NCBI GenBank assembly: GCA_031553495.1
Contig: JAVBLN010000027.1
Span: 1-64,000 of the forward strand
DNA from: Pinibacter sp031553495
GTDB taxonomy: Bacteria; Bacteroidota; Bacteroidia; Chitinophagales; Chitinophagaceae
Length of the DNA stretch: 64,000 bases
Reading direction: 5' to 3'
The notes below the pieces were generated by a model. It was not told the DNA's origin. It did no database searches and was given only the letters and a program-made list of their open reading frames with translations. Numbering within the stretch: position 1 is the stretch's first letter; each line of letters opens with the position of its first letter. Below are positions 8,290-18,700 of this stretch, piece after piece. The translations under genes and the position numbers were made by a program.

Positions 8290-8345
8290 CTCATCCCTGG
8301 CCCTTCTCCCAAAGGAAAAGGGAGCCCTGCGCACAAAGCGGATAT
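8290..8345 (+). repeat. CTCATCCC...GGATAT repeat, copy 1 of 3
   Basis: Carries CTCATCCCTGGCCCTTCTCC, a short stem CCCTT/AAGGG, then GCGCACAAAGCGGATAT. Other copies are at 28246-28302 and, inverted, 48926-48983. Confidence 0.8.
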
Positions 8346-8715
8346 GCGTTCCCACAACAATTCATTCAATATTCATTTCTACTCATTTTCAGTAGCACAT
8401 GCTTAAAGTACTTTTCATTTTTAATTGCTTTATACCGGAATTGTAATATTATTTACAATGAGATTGATTATAATCAATCTGATTTCACTACATCATTACC
8501 TCTCATTGCAAAAAACTTGATACTACAATTTTTAAAAATTCAATTAATCAATTATGTATAAAAATTTAATTAATAGTATTTATTATACAAAAATGTTGAT
8601 TCTTAAAAAAATCTTAAAGGTGTGTGGAGATGTTGAGGTGTTTTTTTTGCTTCTACAAACAATCGAATACAAATTGCATGTGTAAAAGTTTATGCAATAA
8701 CCAAAAATTGCCAAT

Positions 8716-11700
8716 ATGAAAAGACTACTCGCAGTATTTATCGCGGTATGCTTCGGCTTTATGCAGGTGAACGCACAGCAAATGGTTGTAACCGGAACGG
8801 TTACAAATAGCGCCACCGGAGAAGCCCTTCCTTCAGTAAGCATACAAGTTAAGGGAACAAATTTAGGGACGCAAACCAACTCACGTGGCGAATTTTCGAT
8901 CAGGGTATCGGAAAATGCCATATTAGCATTTAATTCCATTGGCTTCGAAGGCCAGGAAGTGAAGGTAGGTACAAGATCAGTTGTGAATGTGCAACTGAAG
9001 GCAGTATCAAGTGAATTATCCGAGGTAATTGTGATAGGTTATGGAACCGCTTCGAAAAGAGATCTCACCGGTTCGTCAGTGTCAATTAAAGCAAAAGACA
9101 TTGCCAACAAACCCACCACAAACCCGATTTCCGCTATCCAGGGAAAAGTTGCAGGTGTGCAAATTGTTAATAACGGTAGAGCCGGTGCTGAGCCGGACAT
9201 CCGTATAAGAGGCACCAACTCGATAAATAATGTAAAACCATTATATGTCGTGGATGGGATCTTAACAGACAACATTAATTTTTTAAATCCGGCAGATATT
9301 GAATCGATGGATATCCTGAAGGATCCTTCTTCGCTGGCAATTTTTGGTGTAAGAGGAGCCAGTGGTGTTATTGCTATTACCACAAAAAGAGCAAAAACCG
9401 GGCAGGTATTGGTGAATTTCAACAGCTCAGTTGGGGTAAAAAATGTTTCTAACAGAGACAGGGTTAAGCTTACAAACGCATCGGAATTTAAGATGCTGTA
9501 TGATGAGCAAAGGAAAAATGAAGCCATCGATTTAGGACAGGCTTACGTACCCTATGATTACGATATTTGGAAGGCCAATACCAATTGGCAAGATGAGATT
9601 TTCCAAAATGGTGTGTTAAACTATAATAATATAAGTGTTACCGGGGCTACCGAAAGAAACAAGTTTTACATGGGAGCCGGTTATATTACCGAACAGGGTG
9701 TTATAAAAAATGAAAAATTACAGAAGATCACTCTTAGCATTAATGATGAGTATAAAGTGTCTAAAGCGTTAAAGTTTGGATTCAATTTTAACGGATACCG
9801 AGCAAAGCTGCCCCAGGAAAGAGATGCGGATGCTGCATTACTGGCCGCGCCAATTGCGGAACCATATAATAGCGAATATGGCTTGTATTCCGTACTTCCT
9901 GATTTCCAAAGAGCCCAAGTTGGAAACCCATTGGCAACAATTGAAGGCAGGAAAAACACAGAAATCAAGTATGAATATAGAGCTGTAGGTAATATGTATG
10001 GTGAATTGAATTTCCTGAAAGATTTCACCTTCAGAGCTGCTTTATATGGCGACTATGGATTTAACACTACCCGTTCTTATTATCCAAGAGTGTACATGTA
10101 TAATCCTTATTTGCCCGGCAAGATAGATTCCACCACAGCAAGGGTTACTTCTGTATACCAGGGACAAAATGTGTACACAAAAATTCAGCAGGATTATATG
10201 CTTACCTACAAAAAGAAATGGGGTAATCATTCTCTTACTGCATTAGGTGGTTTTTCATCATATTTTAACTCTTATGAGAACGTAAATGCTAGTCGTAATG
10301 ATGGAGGTGGAATTCCAATACCTAATGATCCAAGATTTTGGTATGTGAAAATAGGAAGCGTTGATGCTCAAAATGGCAATAGCGATGCCTGGGAAACAGC
10401 AACTTTATCTTATTTGGTAAGAGCCTTATATAGTTACCAGGGAAGGTATTTATTGAACGCGTCATTTCGTAGAGATGGAACTTCTGCATTCCCTATGAAC
10501 AAATGGCAAAATTTTGGTGCTGTTGGCGCTGCGTGGATTGTAACAGAAGAAAATTTCATGAAAGACCAAAGCTGGCTGGATTATTTGAAAGTGAAGGCAT
10601 CCTGGGGTGTTTTAGGTAACCAGGGATCAGGTGATAATAAATATCCTTACTATCCTAAGCTGGATAATGGTACAGCCATATTCGGCGACAATGTTATTAC
10701 AACACTGTTTCCTGCTTATATTCCCGATCCGAATATTCATTGGGAAGCGGTACATTCTTGGGAAGCAGGTGTTGAGTTGAGTACACTAAATAACAAGTTG
10801 CGTTTTGAAGGGGCTTACTACAGAAAATTAACAAAAGATATATTGGTTACTGTTGATGCTATCGCTTCTGCAGGTATCACAGCCGGAATGGGTAACAAGG
10901 GAACGGTTTTAAACAATGGTGTCGAATTATTTGCTTCATACAATGATAACATCACTAAGGATCTTTCTTATTCCATTAGTGGAAACTTCACAACAATCAA
11001 CAATAAGGTGGAATTTTTAGTGGATAAGGGACATGAGATCATAGACGTTGCGTCTCGGACTAAAGTGGGCTATCCTATTGGCTATTTCTATGGATATGAA
11101 GTGGAAGGCGTTTACCAGACTTATACGGATATTATCAAGTCAGTTCCCAATACGGTATATGCAGTAAGTCCCGGAGATTTTAAATTTAAAGATGTAGATG
11201 GAGATGGTCAAATAACCACGAACGACAGAACGATGATAGGTAATCCTACTCCTGATTTTACTTATGGCATTTCGGCATCTCTTAACTATAAAGGATTTGA
11301 TTTCGGCATTGATATGATGGGTGTATATGGTAATGAAATTTTCAGAGACAGAGGTCGCAACCCATATGCCCAGTTCAACTATCCTACATATAAATTAGAT
11401 CGCTGGAACGCTCCTGCTACATCAAATTGGGAGCCAATCTTGAGCAATACAAGAGCAATTAATTCTGTTATATCATCTTATTATATTGAAGATGGCAGCT
11501 ATTTCAGAATCAGAAATATTCAGTTAGGATACAATTTCAGCACTTCTCTATTGAATAAAGTATATATCAAATCATTAAGGGTATATGCGAATGCACAAAA
11601 CCCCTTTACATTCAAACGCAACTATGGTTATACTCCTGAATTCGGTGGAAGTGCAACAAGTTTTGGAGTTGATAGAGGTACGTACCCCATGCCGGCGATT

Positions 11701-11730
11701 TATACTTTAGGACTAAATCTGAACTTTTAA
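8716..11730 (+). CDS. SusC/RagA-family TonB-dependent outer membrane receptor
   Basis: Imports oligosaccharides across the outer membrane with the SusD lid. Seen: signal peptide to about residue 21 (ending VNAQ), carboxypeptidase-regulatory-like domain (22-105, GTVTNSATGEALPSVSI...), a TonB-box-like VIVIGYG near 109, plug domain (115-230) with PLYVVDGIL and GVRGASGVIAITTKR, then a long beta-barrel ending in the outer-membrane insertion residue Phe (LGLNLNF). 1004 aa, normal. SusD starts within 25 bp, so they form one unit. First gene of the polysaccharide utilisation locus. Confidence 0.96.
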   Translation: MKRLLAVFIAVCFGFMQVNAQQMVVTGTVTNSATGEALPSVSIQVKGTNLGTQTNSRGEFSIRVSENAILAFNSIGFEGQEVKVGTRSVVNVQLKAVSSELSEVIVIGYGTASKRDLTGSSVSIKAKDIANKPTTNPISAIQGKVAGVQIVNNGRAGAEPDIRIRGTNSINNVKPLYVVDGILTDNINFLNPADIESMDILKDPSSLAIFGVRGASGVIAITTKRAKTGQVLVNFNSSVGVKNVSNRDRVKLTNASEFKMLYDEQRKNEAIDLGQAYVPYDYDIWKANTNWQDEIFQNGVLNYNNISVTGATERNKFYMGAGYITEQGVIKNEKLQKITLSINDEYKVSKALKFGFNFNGYRAKLPQERDADAALLAAPIAEPYNSEYGLYSVLPDFQRAQVGNPLATIEGRKNTEIKYEYRAVGNMYGELNFLKDFTFRAALYGDYGFNTTRSYYPRVYMYNPYLPGKIDSTTARVTSVYQGQNVYTKIQQDYMLTYKKKWGNHSLTALGGFSSYFNSYENVNASRNDGGGIPIPNDPRFWYVKIGSVDAQNGNSDAWETATLSYLVRALYSYQGRYLLNASFRRDGTSAFPMNKWQNFGAVGAAWIVTEENFMKDQSWLDYLKVKASWGVLGNQGSGDNKYPYYPKLDNGTAIFGDNVITTLFPAYIPDPNIHWEAVHSWEAGVELSTLNNKLRFEGAYYRKLTKDILVTVDAIASAGITAGMGNKGTVLNNGVELFASYNDNITKDLSYSISGNFTTINNKVEFLVDKGHEIIDVASRTKVGYPIGYFYGYEVEGVYQTYTDIIKSVPNTVYAVSPGDFKFKDVDGDGQITTNDRTMIGNPTPDFTYGISASLNYKGFDFGIDMMGVYGNEIFRDRGRNPYAQFNYPTYKLDRWNAPATSNWEPILSNTRAINSVISSYYIEDGSYFRIRNIQLGYNFSTSLLNKVYIKSLRVYANAQNPFTFKRNYGYTPEFGGSATSFGVDRGTYPMPAIYTLGLNLNF

Positions 11731-11754
11731 AATCACTCTGAAAAAATGCATTTT

Positions 11755-13254
11755 ATGAAAAATACTAAAATAAAAGGAATACTTTTTTCAACCTTATTAA
11801 TAACAACTCTGGCTGGTTGTAAAAAGGATTTTTTAGATAGAAGACCTTTAGGGCAATATACGGCGGATGATATTTCTCAAATAACAGATGGCGGTGCTTT
11901 TGACAGTTATGTATTTGGCGTATATGGTGTATTGAGAGAACAAAATGTGGCCGGTGGCGGTACACCCTGGCTGGCAGTAGAAAGTTTCCGGTCAGATGAT
12001 GCGGAAAAAGGCAGTGAAACTGGTGATGATGCCGGAGCTGAAGCTTTTTATGATAAATTTCAATACAATAGCAGTGATAATAAATTATTGGATTATTGGA
12101 AAGGTCAATATAAACTGATCAGCTATGCCAACAATGCGCTTGCGTCAATAGCTTCTGCTGATGAGGCTGCGCAAGCTCAACCACAGGCAATAGTAAATAA
12201 AGCGGAACTTAAATTTTTGCGTGCATACGGCTATTTTAACCTGGTAAGAGCTTTTGGAGATGTTCCTAAAATTGATTTTAAGGTAACAGATATTTCACAA
12301 GCAAATGTGCCAAAATCGAGCATAGATGAAATTTATACGTTAATCGACTCAGATTTACAGGAAGCTGTCACCAATCTGCCTTTATCGTGGGATGCTAAAT
12401 ACATTGGCCGTCTTACAAAAGGAGCAGCACAGTCTTTGCAAGCAAAAACATTCCTGTATCGTAAGAGGTGGACTGATGCATTAGCCGCGGCAAGGAATGT
12501 AATAAATTCAGGTATCTATGATCTAAAAACTCCATATGGTAAGATCTTTACCGATGCAGGGGAAAATTGTAGCGAGTCTGTTTTTGAAGTGCAGGCATAT
12601 TACACCAACACACAAGACTATGGAACTATGTATGCTACCACACAGGGTGCTCGCGGTACACTGAATTTAGGTTGGGGTTGGAATACGCCTACGCTAACTC
12701 TGGAAAATGCATATGAGGGCGGAGATCCTCGTAAAAATGCCACACTTCTTTATACCGGTGGTGTTGATGCTACTTACGGTGAATTTATTCCCGCCGGTGC
12801 CAGAAAATACTGGAATAAAAAAGCATACACCGATCCGGCAATGAGGGCATCCAAGAAAAGCAATTTTGGTCAATGGGTGAATGTAAGGATCATTCGTTAT
12901 GCAGATGTGGTGTTGATGGCTGCAGAAGCTGCAAACGAAGTGGGCGGTTCTCAAAACATAAATGAGGCGTTGAACTATATAGAAATGATCCGTGATCGTG
13001 CAAGAGGCGGTAATAGTTCGGTATTGCCAAAAGTAACAACGGTGGACCAGGCAACATTGAGAGCTAGAATCAAACAAGAAAGAAGAGTTGAACTTGGTAT
13101 GGAAAATCAACGCTTTTATGATTTGGTAAGATGGGGTGATGCGCCAACCGTGTTAGGAACTTTGGGTTACCAAAATAAGCATCGCTTTTTGCCTATCCCT
13201 CAAACGGAAATAGATAAATCAGGTGGCAAACTGGTGCAAAATCCTGAATGGTAA
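11755..13254 (+). CDS. SusD/RagB-family glycan-binding lipoprotein
   Basis: Surface lid and binding protein of the SusCD importer. Seen: lipoprotein signal TTLAGCKKDFLDRRPLGQY with the acylated Cys near residue 20 from the chosen ATG. SusD-like TPR helices follow (LRAYGYFNLVRAFGDVP). The typical C-terminal region has RRVELGMENQRFYDLVRWG and RFLPIPQTEIDKS. 499 aa. An ATG three codons upstream (11746) is possible; 11755 gives a better signal peptide. Preceded by susC and followed after 33 bp by the LamG lipoprotein. Confidence 0.95.
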   Translation: MKNTKIKGILFSTLLITTLAGCKKDFLDRRPLGQYTADDISQITDGGAFDSYVFGVYGVLREQNVAGGGTPWLAVESFRSDDAEKGSETGDDAGAEAFYDKFQYNSSDNKLLDYWKGQYKLISYANNALASIASADEAAQAQPQAIVNKAELKFLRAYGYFNLVRAFGDVPKIDFKVTDISQANVPKSSIDEIYTLIDSDLQEAVTNLPLSWDAKYIGRLTKGAAQSLQAKTFLYRKRWTDALAAARNVINSGIYDLKTPYGKIFTDAGENCSESVFEVQAYYTNTQDYGTMYATTQGARGTLNLGWGWNTPTLTLENAYEGGDPRKNATLLYTGGVDATYGEFIPAGARKYWNKKAYTDPAMRASKKSNFGQWVNVRIIRYADVVLMAAEAANEVGGSQNINEALNYIEMIRDRARGGNSSVLPKVTTVDQATLRARIKQERRVELGMENQRFYDLVRWGDAPTVLGTLGYQNKHRFLPIPQTEIDKSGGKLVQNPEW

Positions 13255-13287
13255 AATAGTTCATTATAAAATAAATTGATTAGACAT

Positions 13288-14100
13288 ATGAAATCAAATA
13301 AAATAACTCTTGTAATGGTACTACTGATAAGTACTGTTGTAGGATTTTCAATCACATCCTGCCAAAAAATGGATCATCCGCTATTACCAAAGGATACTCC
13401 ATTAACAGAAGACTGGAATCTTATCTTAACTAAAGATCCGGCGTTGAAAATGTATCTTTCTTTCGAAAATTCAATGTATGACAGCATAACTAATGAAACA
13501 CCGGCGAAAACTGCGAAATTCTCGGATGGCATTAATGGCAAAGCGTTCCAGGGCGGGGCAGGTAGTAACTTTATTGTTTATGATTCTGCAAAATGGATCA
13601 GCTCGGTAATCAATTTTACTATTTCATTTTGGATTAAAACAAATGAAAGAATTGCCGGCCCGGGCGAAGCCGTTTTTGGCATTCCTAATAGTAGTTGGCT
13701 TGGTGGAGATTGTGTGTTTTTTGAAGGTTGGGATTGGCCGCCTTCAGGTGAGTTAGTTGCGAGAGGTGTATTTAATTCTACAGGAATTTGGTATTTGTAT
13801 GGTGAAAATCCCGGCCCCGGGGTCAACAATGGCAGATGGCAGGTGCCGCCAAATACATGGACTCATATTGCACTTACATATAATTCTTCTTCAAAAGCTT
13901 TTGAGTATTATCTGAATGGAGTAAAGCAGTCCACGCAAACAGCGGCTGCATTAAAATTACCTGCTACTTCTCAGTTTGTTTTGGGTGCAAATAATCTTAG
14001 TGGAGACAGGTTTATACAGGGAGCTTTAGATCAATTCAGATTTTATGACAGAATATTGAGTATTGGTGAAATCCAAAAAATTTATACACTAAAAATTTAA
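13288..14100 (+). CDS. LamG/concanavalin-like lipoprotein, likely surface glycan-binding
   Basis: Seen: lipoprotein signal ending FSITSCQKMDHP, a linker to about residue 55, then a LamG-type jelly roll: LKMYLSFENSMYDSI, VINFTISFWIKTNE, WTHIALTYNSSSKAFEYYLNGV and QGALDQFRFYDRILSIGEI, the classic Laminin_G_3 pattern. 270 aa. Known: genes directly after susD often encode surface glycan-binding proteins. Inferred: this one captures the polysaccharide at the cell surface. No catalytic residues were recognised. Same unit as susCD. Confidence 0.85.
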   Translation: MKSNKITLVMVLLISTVVGFSITSCQKMDHPLLPKDTPLTEDWNLILTKDPALKMYLSFENSMYDSITNETPAKTAKFSDGINGKAFQGGAGSNFIVYDSAKWISSVINFTISFWIKTNERIAGPGEAVFGIPNSSWLGGDCVFFEGWDWPPSGELVARGVFNSTGIWYLYGENPGPGVNNGRWQVPPNTWTHIALTYNSSSKAFEYYLNGVKQSTQTAAALKLPATSQFVLGANNLSGDRFIQGALDQFRFYDRILSIGEIQKIYTLKI

Positions 14101-14191
14101 GATTCTGCGAACCAAAATTTGCAAAGGGTTGCATTTCTATCATCAACCCTTTGTTTAAGGCAATTAAAACATAATTTTTAAAAATATTATT

Positions 14192-15868
14192 ATGAAGATT
14201 TTTGATTCGATTTGGATGATAGCCATAATAACTGTTTTGGGTTTTTCTTCTTGCGGAAAAAATCATGACAGTATGATTACGCCTCCAACTCCAACATTAA
14301 ATTATACAAAAGCTTCGGTAGATGGAATAGTTGTAAAGAACGGTGCAACTACCATGTCTCCAATAAAGCCAACTATTAAGTTCTCTTTTACCGATCCTAT
14401 ACAACAAGCATCTGCCGGTAATGGAGTTTTGCTAAAAAAAGGCACCCAGGAAATTGCTTGTAATATTACTTTTGAAGACAATAATTCCACTATTGTGGTT
14501 AAGCCAAAAGCGGCATTGAACGCTTTGTCTACCTATACAATATCTGTGGCAAGCGACTTATTGTCTAATACTTCAGGCAAAGAATTGGGGTATCCAATAA
14601 ATATAACTTTGAATACAGGCATTGATAGCTCAGACAAATTTACCCGCATTTCTGACAATGAGCTGCTTACAATAGTTCAGCAACAAACATTCAAATATGT
14701 TTGGGATTATGCCCACCCGGTCTCAGGAATGATCCGCGAAGGCTCAAAACATGGTGCAGAGATTGTAACCAGTGGCGGTACAGGCTTTGGCGTAATGGCG
14801 ATAATTGTAGGAATTGAAAGAGGTTTCATTTCCCGCGCAGATGGATTGGCAAGGTTAACAAAGATTACTAAGTTCCTGGATGAAAAAGCGGAGCATTTCC
14901 ATGGCGCTTTTTCTCATTGGATCAATGGCGAAACCGGTGCAAGTATACCCTTTGCTTCAAGCAACAATAGCGGCGACATATTAGAAACTTCTCTTTTAAT
15001 GCAGGGGCTATTAGCTGCAAGACAATATTTCACCGGTGCGGGAGAAGAAGCAGAATTGAAGGCCAGGATCAATAAATTATGGAACAATGTGGAATGGGAT
15101 TGGTACAGGCAAAACAATCAAAATGTTTTGTACTGGAGTTGGTTCCCAAGCACGCAATGGACCGAAACCATGAAAATACAAGGCTGGAACGAAGGGCTTA
15201 TAACATATGTATTAGCCGCATCTTCTACCACCCATACCATACCTAAAGAAGTGTACACTCAAGGCTGGACCCAAAATGGTGCTATAAAAAATGGTAACAC
15301 TTACTATGGCGTTAAATTACCTTTGGGAGATACATACGGCGGTCCACTGTTCTTTGCTCATTATTCATTTCTCGGCCTGGATCCCAGGGACTTAACTGAT
15401 GATATGGGAATCAATTATTGGGAACAAAACGTGGCACATTCTCAAATCAACCAAAAATATTGTATAGATAATCCCAATCGTTATTATGGGTATAGTGCAG
15501 AATGCTGGGGCTTAACAGCAAGTAATGCTACTGATGGTTACAATGCAAGTTCTCCAACCAATGACGTTGGCTCAATTGCACCTACTGCGGCATTATCTTC
15601 TTTCCCATATACACCTGCTGAATCTAAAAAAGCGTTGGAGTTTTTCTATTATAAATTAGGCGACAGGCTTTGGGGAGAATACGGATTTTTTGATGCTTTT
15701 TGTTTAAACAGGCAGTGGTTTTCCGATGCAGCGCTGGCAATTGATCAGGGGCCTATTATTGTAATGATGGAAAATTACAGAACAGGTTTGTTGTGGAAAT
15801 TATTTATGTCTGCACCAGAAGTGAAAGTTGGTTTAAAAAAGCTGGGTTTTCAAAGTCCTAAAATTTAA
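14192..15868 (+). CDS. GH144-type glucanase (glucoamylase-like domain), lipoprotein with Ig-like domain
   Basis: Seen: lipoprotein signal GFSSCGKN; residues 35-145 are an SbsA/Big_5 Ig-like domain (KPTIKFSFTDPIQ, LSTYTISVASDLLSNTSGKEL); from about 160 a PF10091 (glucoamylase) domain: QQTFKYVWDYAHPVSGMIRE, GGTGFGVMAIIVGIERG, GGPLFFAHYSFLGLDPR, ECWGLTASNATDGYNA, IDQGPIIVMMENYRTGLLW. Known: the GH144 founder is an endo-beta-1,2-glucanase from Chitinophaga pinensis with this domain. Inferred: surface endo-glucanase that starts degradation of a beta-glucan. It has a close paralogue at 19121-20458. Confidence 0.85.
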   Translation: MKIFDSIWMIAIITVLGFSSCGKNHDSMITPPTPTLNYTKASVDGIVVKNGATTMSPIKPTIKFSFTDPIQQASAGNGVLLKKGTQEIACNITFEDNNSTIVVKPKAALNALSTYTISVASDLLSNTSGKELGYPINITLNTGIDSSDKFTRISDNELLTIVQQQTFKYVWDYAHPVSGMIREGSKHGAEIVTSGGTGFGVMAIIVGIERGFISRADGLARLTKITKFLDEKAEHFHGAFSHWINGETGASIPFASSNNSGDILETSLLMQGLLAARQYFTGAGEEAELKARINKLWNNVEWDWYRQNNQNVLYWSWFPSTQWTETMKIQGWNEGLITYVLAASSTTHTIPKEVYTQGWTQNGAIKNGNTYYGVKLPLGDTYGGPLFFAHYSFLGLDPRDLTDDMGINYWEQNVAHSQINQKYCIDNPNRYYGYSAECWGLTASNATDGYNASSPTNDVGSIAPTAALSSFPYTPAESKKALEFFYYKLGDRLWGEYGFFDAFCLNRQWFSDAALAIDQGPIIVMMENYRTGLLWKLFMSAPEVKVGLKKLGFQSPKI

Positions 15869-15884
15869 AATTTTGTATCAATCA

Positions 15885-15926
15885 ACTACAAGCCGTGTGA
15901 AATTCAATGTTAATACGGCTTGTAGT
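15885..15926 (+). terminator. Inverted repeat behind the first GH144-type gene
   Basis: Perfect 12-bp arms ACTACAAGCCGT (15885-15896) and ACGGCTTGTAGT (15915-15926) with an 18-nt loop, 17 bp after the stop. No T-run follows, so termination is plausible but unproven; it may separate susCD-GH144 from the GH29 gene. Confidence 0.5.
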
Positions 15927-16031
15927 ATTTCCCTGCTGTAATTACATTGGAATTTTTGTTCAGAAACATTGAGCGGGCCCTTATATCACCTTATCTGGCT
16001 TTTTATTATCAGGTCATTATTTAAGACGTAT

Positions 16032-16115
16032 TTTTATTATGAGTCAGGCTGCATTACTACTATTAAGCTTTAGTTGCGTCGCACTCTTCAACGGTTTGTT
16101 CGCTATTGTGCAATG
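16032..16115 (+). repeat. 80-bp core repeat, copy 6
   Basis: Left module CTACTATTAAGC, centre GCGTCGC, right module ACTCTTCAACGGTTTG, resembling copy 29. Confidence 0.8.
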
Positions 16116-16195
16116 AACAGAAGTATGTCCTGTTTATTGACCCACATTATCAGGTACACGGTTGTATTTTTTTTATTTCCTTAACTCGCATAAAG

Positions 16196-18544
16196 ATGAA
16201 AATGTCAAGATTTTTTTTGGTACTGGTTTGTTTCATTTCATTAGGTGGGCAAGCTCAAGAAAGAGTAATTATTGAAGATTTTGAGAACGGCAAACTCAAT
16301 TTTACCCAAGTCACAAACATGATGGGAAAATGTGAGTGGCAACTTGTTGATAATCCTGTAAAAGATAAAATAAACAGTAGTAATAAGGTTTATAAATTCA
16401 TCCGCAAAAGTTCAGAACCTGTGTGGGCAGGTTTTTGGGCTGAACTTAATGAGCCGTTAAAGAAATTTCTTGATGTAAAGAAATTCCGCTATGTGCATGT
16501 AAAATATATGCGCACCAGCCCTTACTCCCGTTTGCGGTTAAAACTTGAAAGAAGCGCAGGCGGACCGTTTATAGAATTTTTTGGAATGCAGGAACCAACA
16601 ACAACAGGCCGTTGGGAAATCATCACTTTTGATTTGAAAGCAAATAATGCAAACGATTTATATAATGTTATTTCGTTTCAGCCCGATGTTGCAGCTAATC
16701 AGCCCGATGGCGTGGTGGCATATATTGATGACATCAATATGAGCAACGATCCTGAACCGGGCATTTCATTCACCAATAAAACAGTTAAGGATCTTTCTTT
16801 TGGCAACCTGTATTCCAACTCCATGCGGCTCGACTGGCAACCCGTTTACGGAGCTTCATCTTACGAAGTGCTAAACAATGGGAAAAAGATCAAAACGGTT
16901 TCTTTTCCATTTGCACAACTCAGTAATTTAAAACCAAATTCAATTAACCAGTTTCAGATCGTTGCCTTAAATTCAAAAGGCACACGTTCAAAAGCCTGTG
17001 CTGCTTTAAAAGTAAAAACACTGGCCAAAGGAATTTTGGCTCAGCCCGGCAACCTGCATTTTTCTACCCGCGATTCTTCTTCCGTAACACTTAAGTGGAA
17101 TGAAGTAGCCGGCGCTACCGGTTATGAAATTTATAAGAACAATGAAAAAATTGTTACAACTAATGCAGACAGTGTAGCCATAACCTCGCTTTCTCCTTAC
17201 ACAAAATATCTTTTTGCTGTAAAAGCTATTAACAATAAAGGAGAGTCGTCCTCAATAAAAAAATTAACAGTAGCCACCCTGGAAACAGCGGCACAACGTG
17301 CACAGCGTATGGCATGGTGGCATCACGATAAGTTTGGTATGTTCATTCATTGGGGAGTATACTCTGCACTGGAAGGCTGTTATAAAGATAAATGCCAGGA
17401 AGTTGGTAAATATGGCGAGTGGATAATGAGCGAGCTGGATATTCCGGTGAATTATTACCGCCAGGTGGCTAAAGAAAAATTTACTGCAGCTAACTATCAT
17501 CCCGAGCAATGGGTAAGCATGGCAAAACAGGCAGGTATGAAATATATTGTACTTACCTCCAAGCATCATGAAGGTTTTGCACTATTTAATTCTAAAGTAT
17601 CCGATTGGAACGCGGTGCAGTCATCGCCGGCTAAAAGAGATCTACTGGCGCCGCTTGTAAAAGCAGCAAAAGATTCCGGAATGAAAATCGGGTTCTATTA
17701 TTCCCAGGCCTTGGATTGGGTAAATGGAGGATCTGGCCGCCACTGGGATAAATTGCAGGATAAAAGAACATTCGATCAATATATTGATGAAGTGGCTATT
17801 CCTCAATTGCGTGAAATATTAACCCAATATGGTAAGCTTGATTTGTTGTGGTGGGATATGCCTATTGAAATGACAGATCAAAGAGCTAAAAAGTTTTTGG
17901 AAGTAGTGCACGAAATGTATGATGTGCAAAAGAATTTGGTTATTAACGACAGGCTTGGCGGCAGCTACATGTTTGACCACAACACACCGGAGCAAAGCAT
18001 TCCCGATATGCCGTCAAATGGAAGAAGTGATGGCCGTGATTGGGAAACCTGTATGACGCTCAATCATACATGGGGTTATACAAAAGCTGATACCACATGG
18101 AAATCTTCCACAGAGATCATTCACAAGCTTACAGATATAGTTAGTAAAGGCGGAAACTTTTTGCTGAACATTGGCCCCAAAGCCGATGGATCCGTACCCA
18201 TTGAAACTATTACCCGTTTTGATACAGTTGGTAAATGGATGGCAATAAATGGAGAATCTATTTACGGAACTGCTGCAAGTCCTTTTACCACACAGCTTCC
18301 CTGGGGCCGCTGTACCCAAAAAGTTTTGCAAGGAAAAAAAATATTGTATTTCCATGTTTGGAACTGGCCTGAAAACGGCGAATTGATAATTCCTGGAATC
18401 AAAAATAATTCTACTAAAGTGTATTTGCTTTCAGATGTTAACAAAAACAAGTTAAAAGCCGAAGTGGTTAATGACGGATTACGCATTACAGTTCCGCTAA
18501 AGGCGCCTGATAATTTTAGCAGCACACTAGTGATGGAAGAATAG
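16196..18544 (+). CDS. GH29-type alpha-L-fucosidase with galactose-binding and Fn3 domains
   Basis: Seen: signal peptide to about residue 20 (LGGQAQE), a carbohydrate-binding-like beta-sandwich (25-175, VIIEDFENGKL...), two Fn3 domains (about 190-270 and 285-365, KWNEVAGATGYEIYKN), then the GH29 barrel: WWHHDKFGMFIHWGVYSALEG, KYIVLTSKHHEGFALF, and LDLLWWDMP with the expected nucleophile Asp at about residue 554. Retaining exo-alpha-L-fucosidases of this family remove fucose; some relatives have other substrates. 782 aa. The ATG at 16196 is used because the longer frame begins inside repeat copy 6. Confidence 0.85.
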   Translation: MKMSRFFLVLVCFISLGGQAQERVIIEDFENGKLNFTQVTNMMGKCEWQLVDNPVKDKINSSNKVYKFIRKSSEPVWAGFWAELNEPLKKFLDVKKFRYVHVKYMRTSPYSRLRLKLERSAGGPFIEFFGMQEPTTTGRWEIITFDLKANNANDLYNVISFQPDVAANQPDGVVAYIDDINMSNDPEPGISFTNKTVKDLSFGNLYSNSMRLDWQPVYGASSYEVLNNGKKIKTVSFPFAQLSNLKPNSINQFQIVALNSKGTRSKACAALKVKTLAKGILAQPGNLHFSTRDSSSVTLKWNEVAGATGYEIYKNNEKIVTTNADSVAITSLSPYTKYLFAVKAINNKGESSSIKKLTVATLETAAQRAQRMAWWHHDKFGMFIHWGVYSALEGCYKDKCQEVGKYGEWIMSELDIPVNYYRQVAKEKFTAANYHPEQWVSMAKQAGMKYIVLTSKHHEGFALFNSKVSDWNAVQSSPAKRDLLAPLVKAAKDSGMKIGFYYSQALDWVNGGSGRHWDKLQDKRTFDQYIDEVAIPQLREILTQYGKLDLLWWDMPIEMTDQRAKKFLEVVHEMYDVQKNLVINDRLGGSYMFDHNTPEQSIPDMPSNGRSDGRDWETCMTLNHTWGYTKADTTWKSSTEIIHKLTDIVSKGGNFLLNIGPKADGSVPIETITRFDTVGKWMAINGESIYGTAASPFTTQLPWGRCTQKVLQGKKILYFHVWNWPENGELIIPGIKNNSTKVYLLSDVNKNKLKAEVVNDGLRITVPLKAPDNFSSTLVMEE

Positions 18545-18700
18545 GGAAATGGTAATAATGATAATAAGTGCATCAATCGCAAGGAAATAGAAAAGCAAAA
18601 TTCCTATTCATAAAAATCTAAATATTACGAACCAGAAAGGCATTATTCTGTTTTATGAATAGTAGAGAACAAATGATCAATTTTTTATGAAAGCATAGTT

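Larger units (their letters stand above)
8058..8715. other. 658-bp divergent gap before susC
   Basis: Between the kinase fusion and susC. Holds core repeat copy 5 (8212-8285), a CTCATCCC-type repeat (8290-8345), and then about 310 bp of AT-rich DNA leading to susC. No convincing promoter was recognised before susC, and no anti-sigma or hybrid two-component regulator is encoded here. Confidence 0.5.
15869..16195. other. 327-bp gap between GH144-type and GH29-type genes
   Basis: Holds the 12-bp inverted repeat at 15885-15926 and core repeat copy 6 (16032-16115). No gene was seen. The repeat supplies a misleading upstream ATG for the GH29 frame at 16106. Confidence 0.55.

Noticed and set aside
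15885..15926. Riboswitch before the GH29 gene
   Set aside because: The 12-bp inverted repeat is a simple long-loop hairpin 270 bp before the gene with no conserved core, so it was listed only as a possible terminator.
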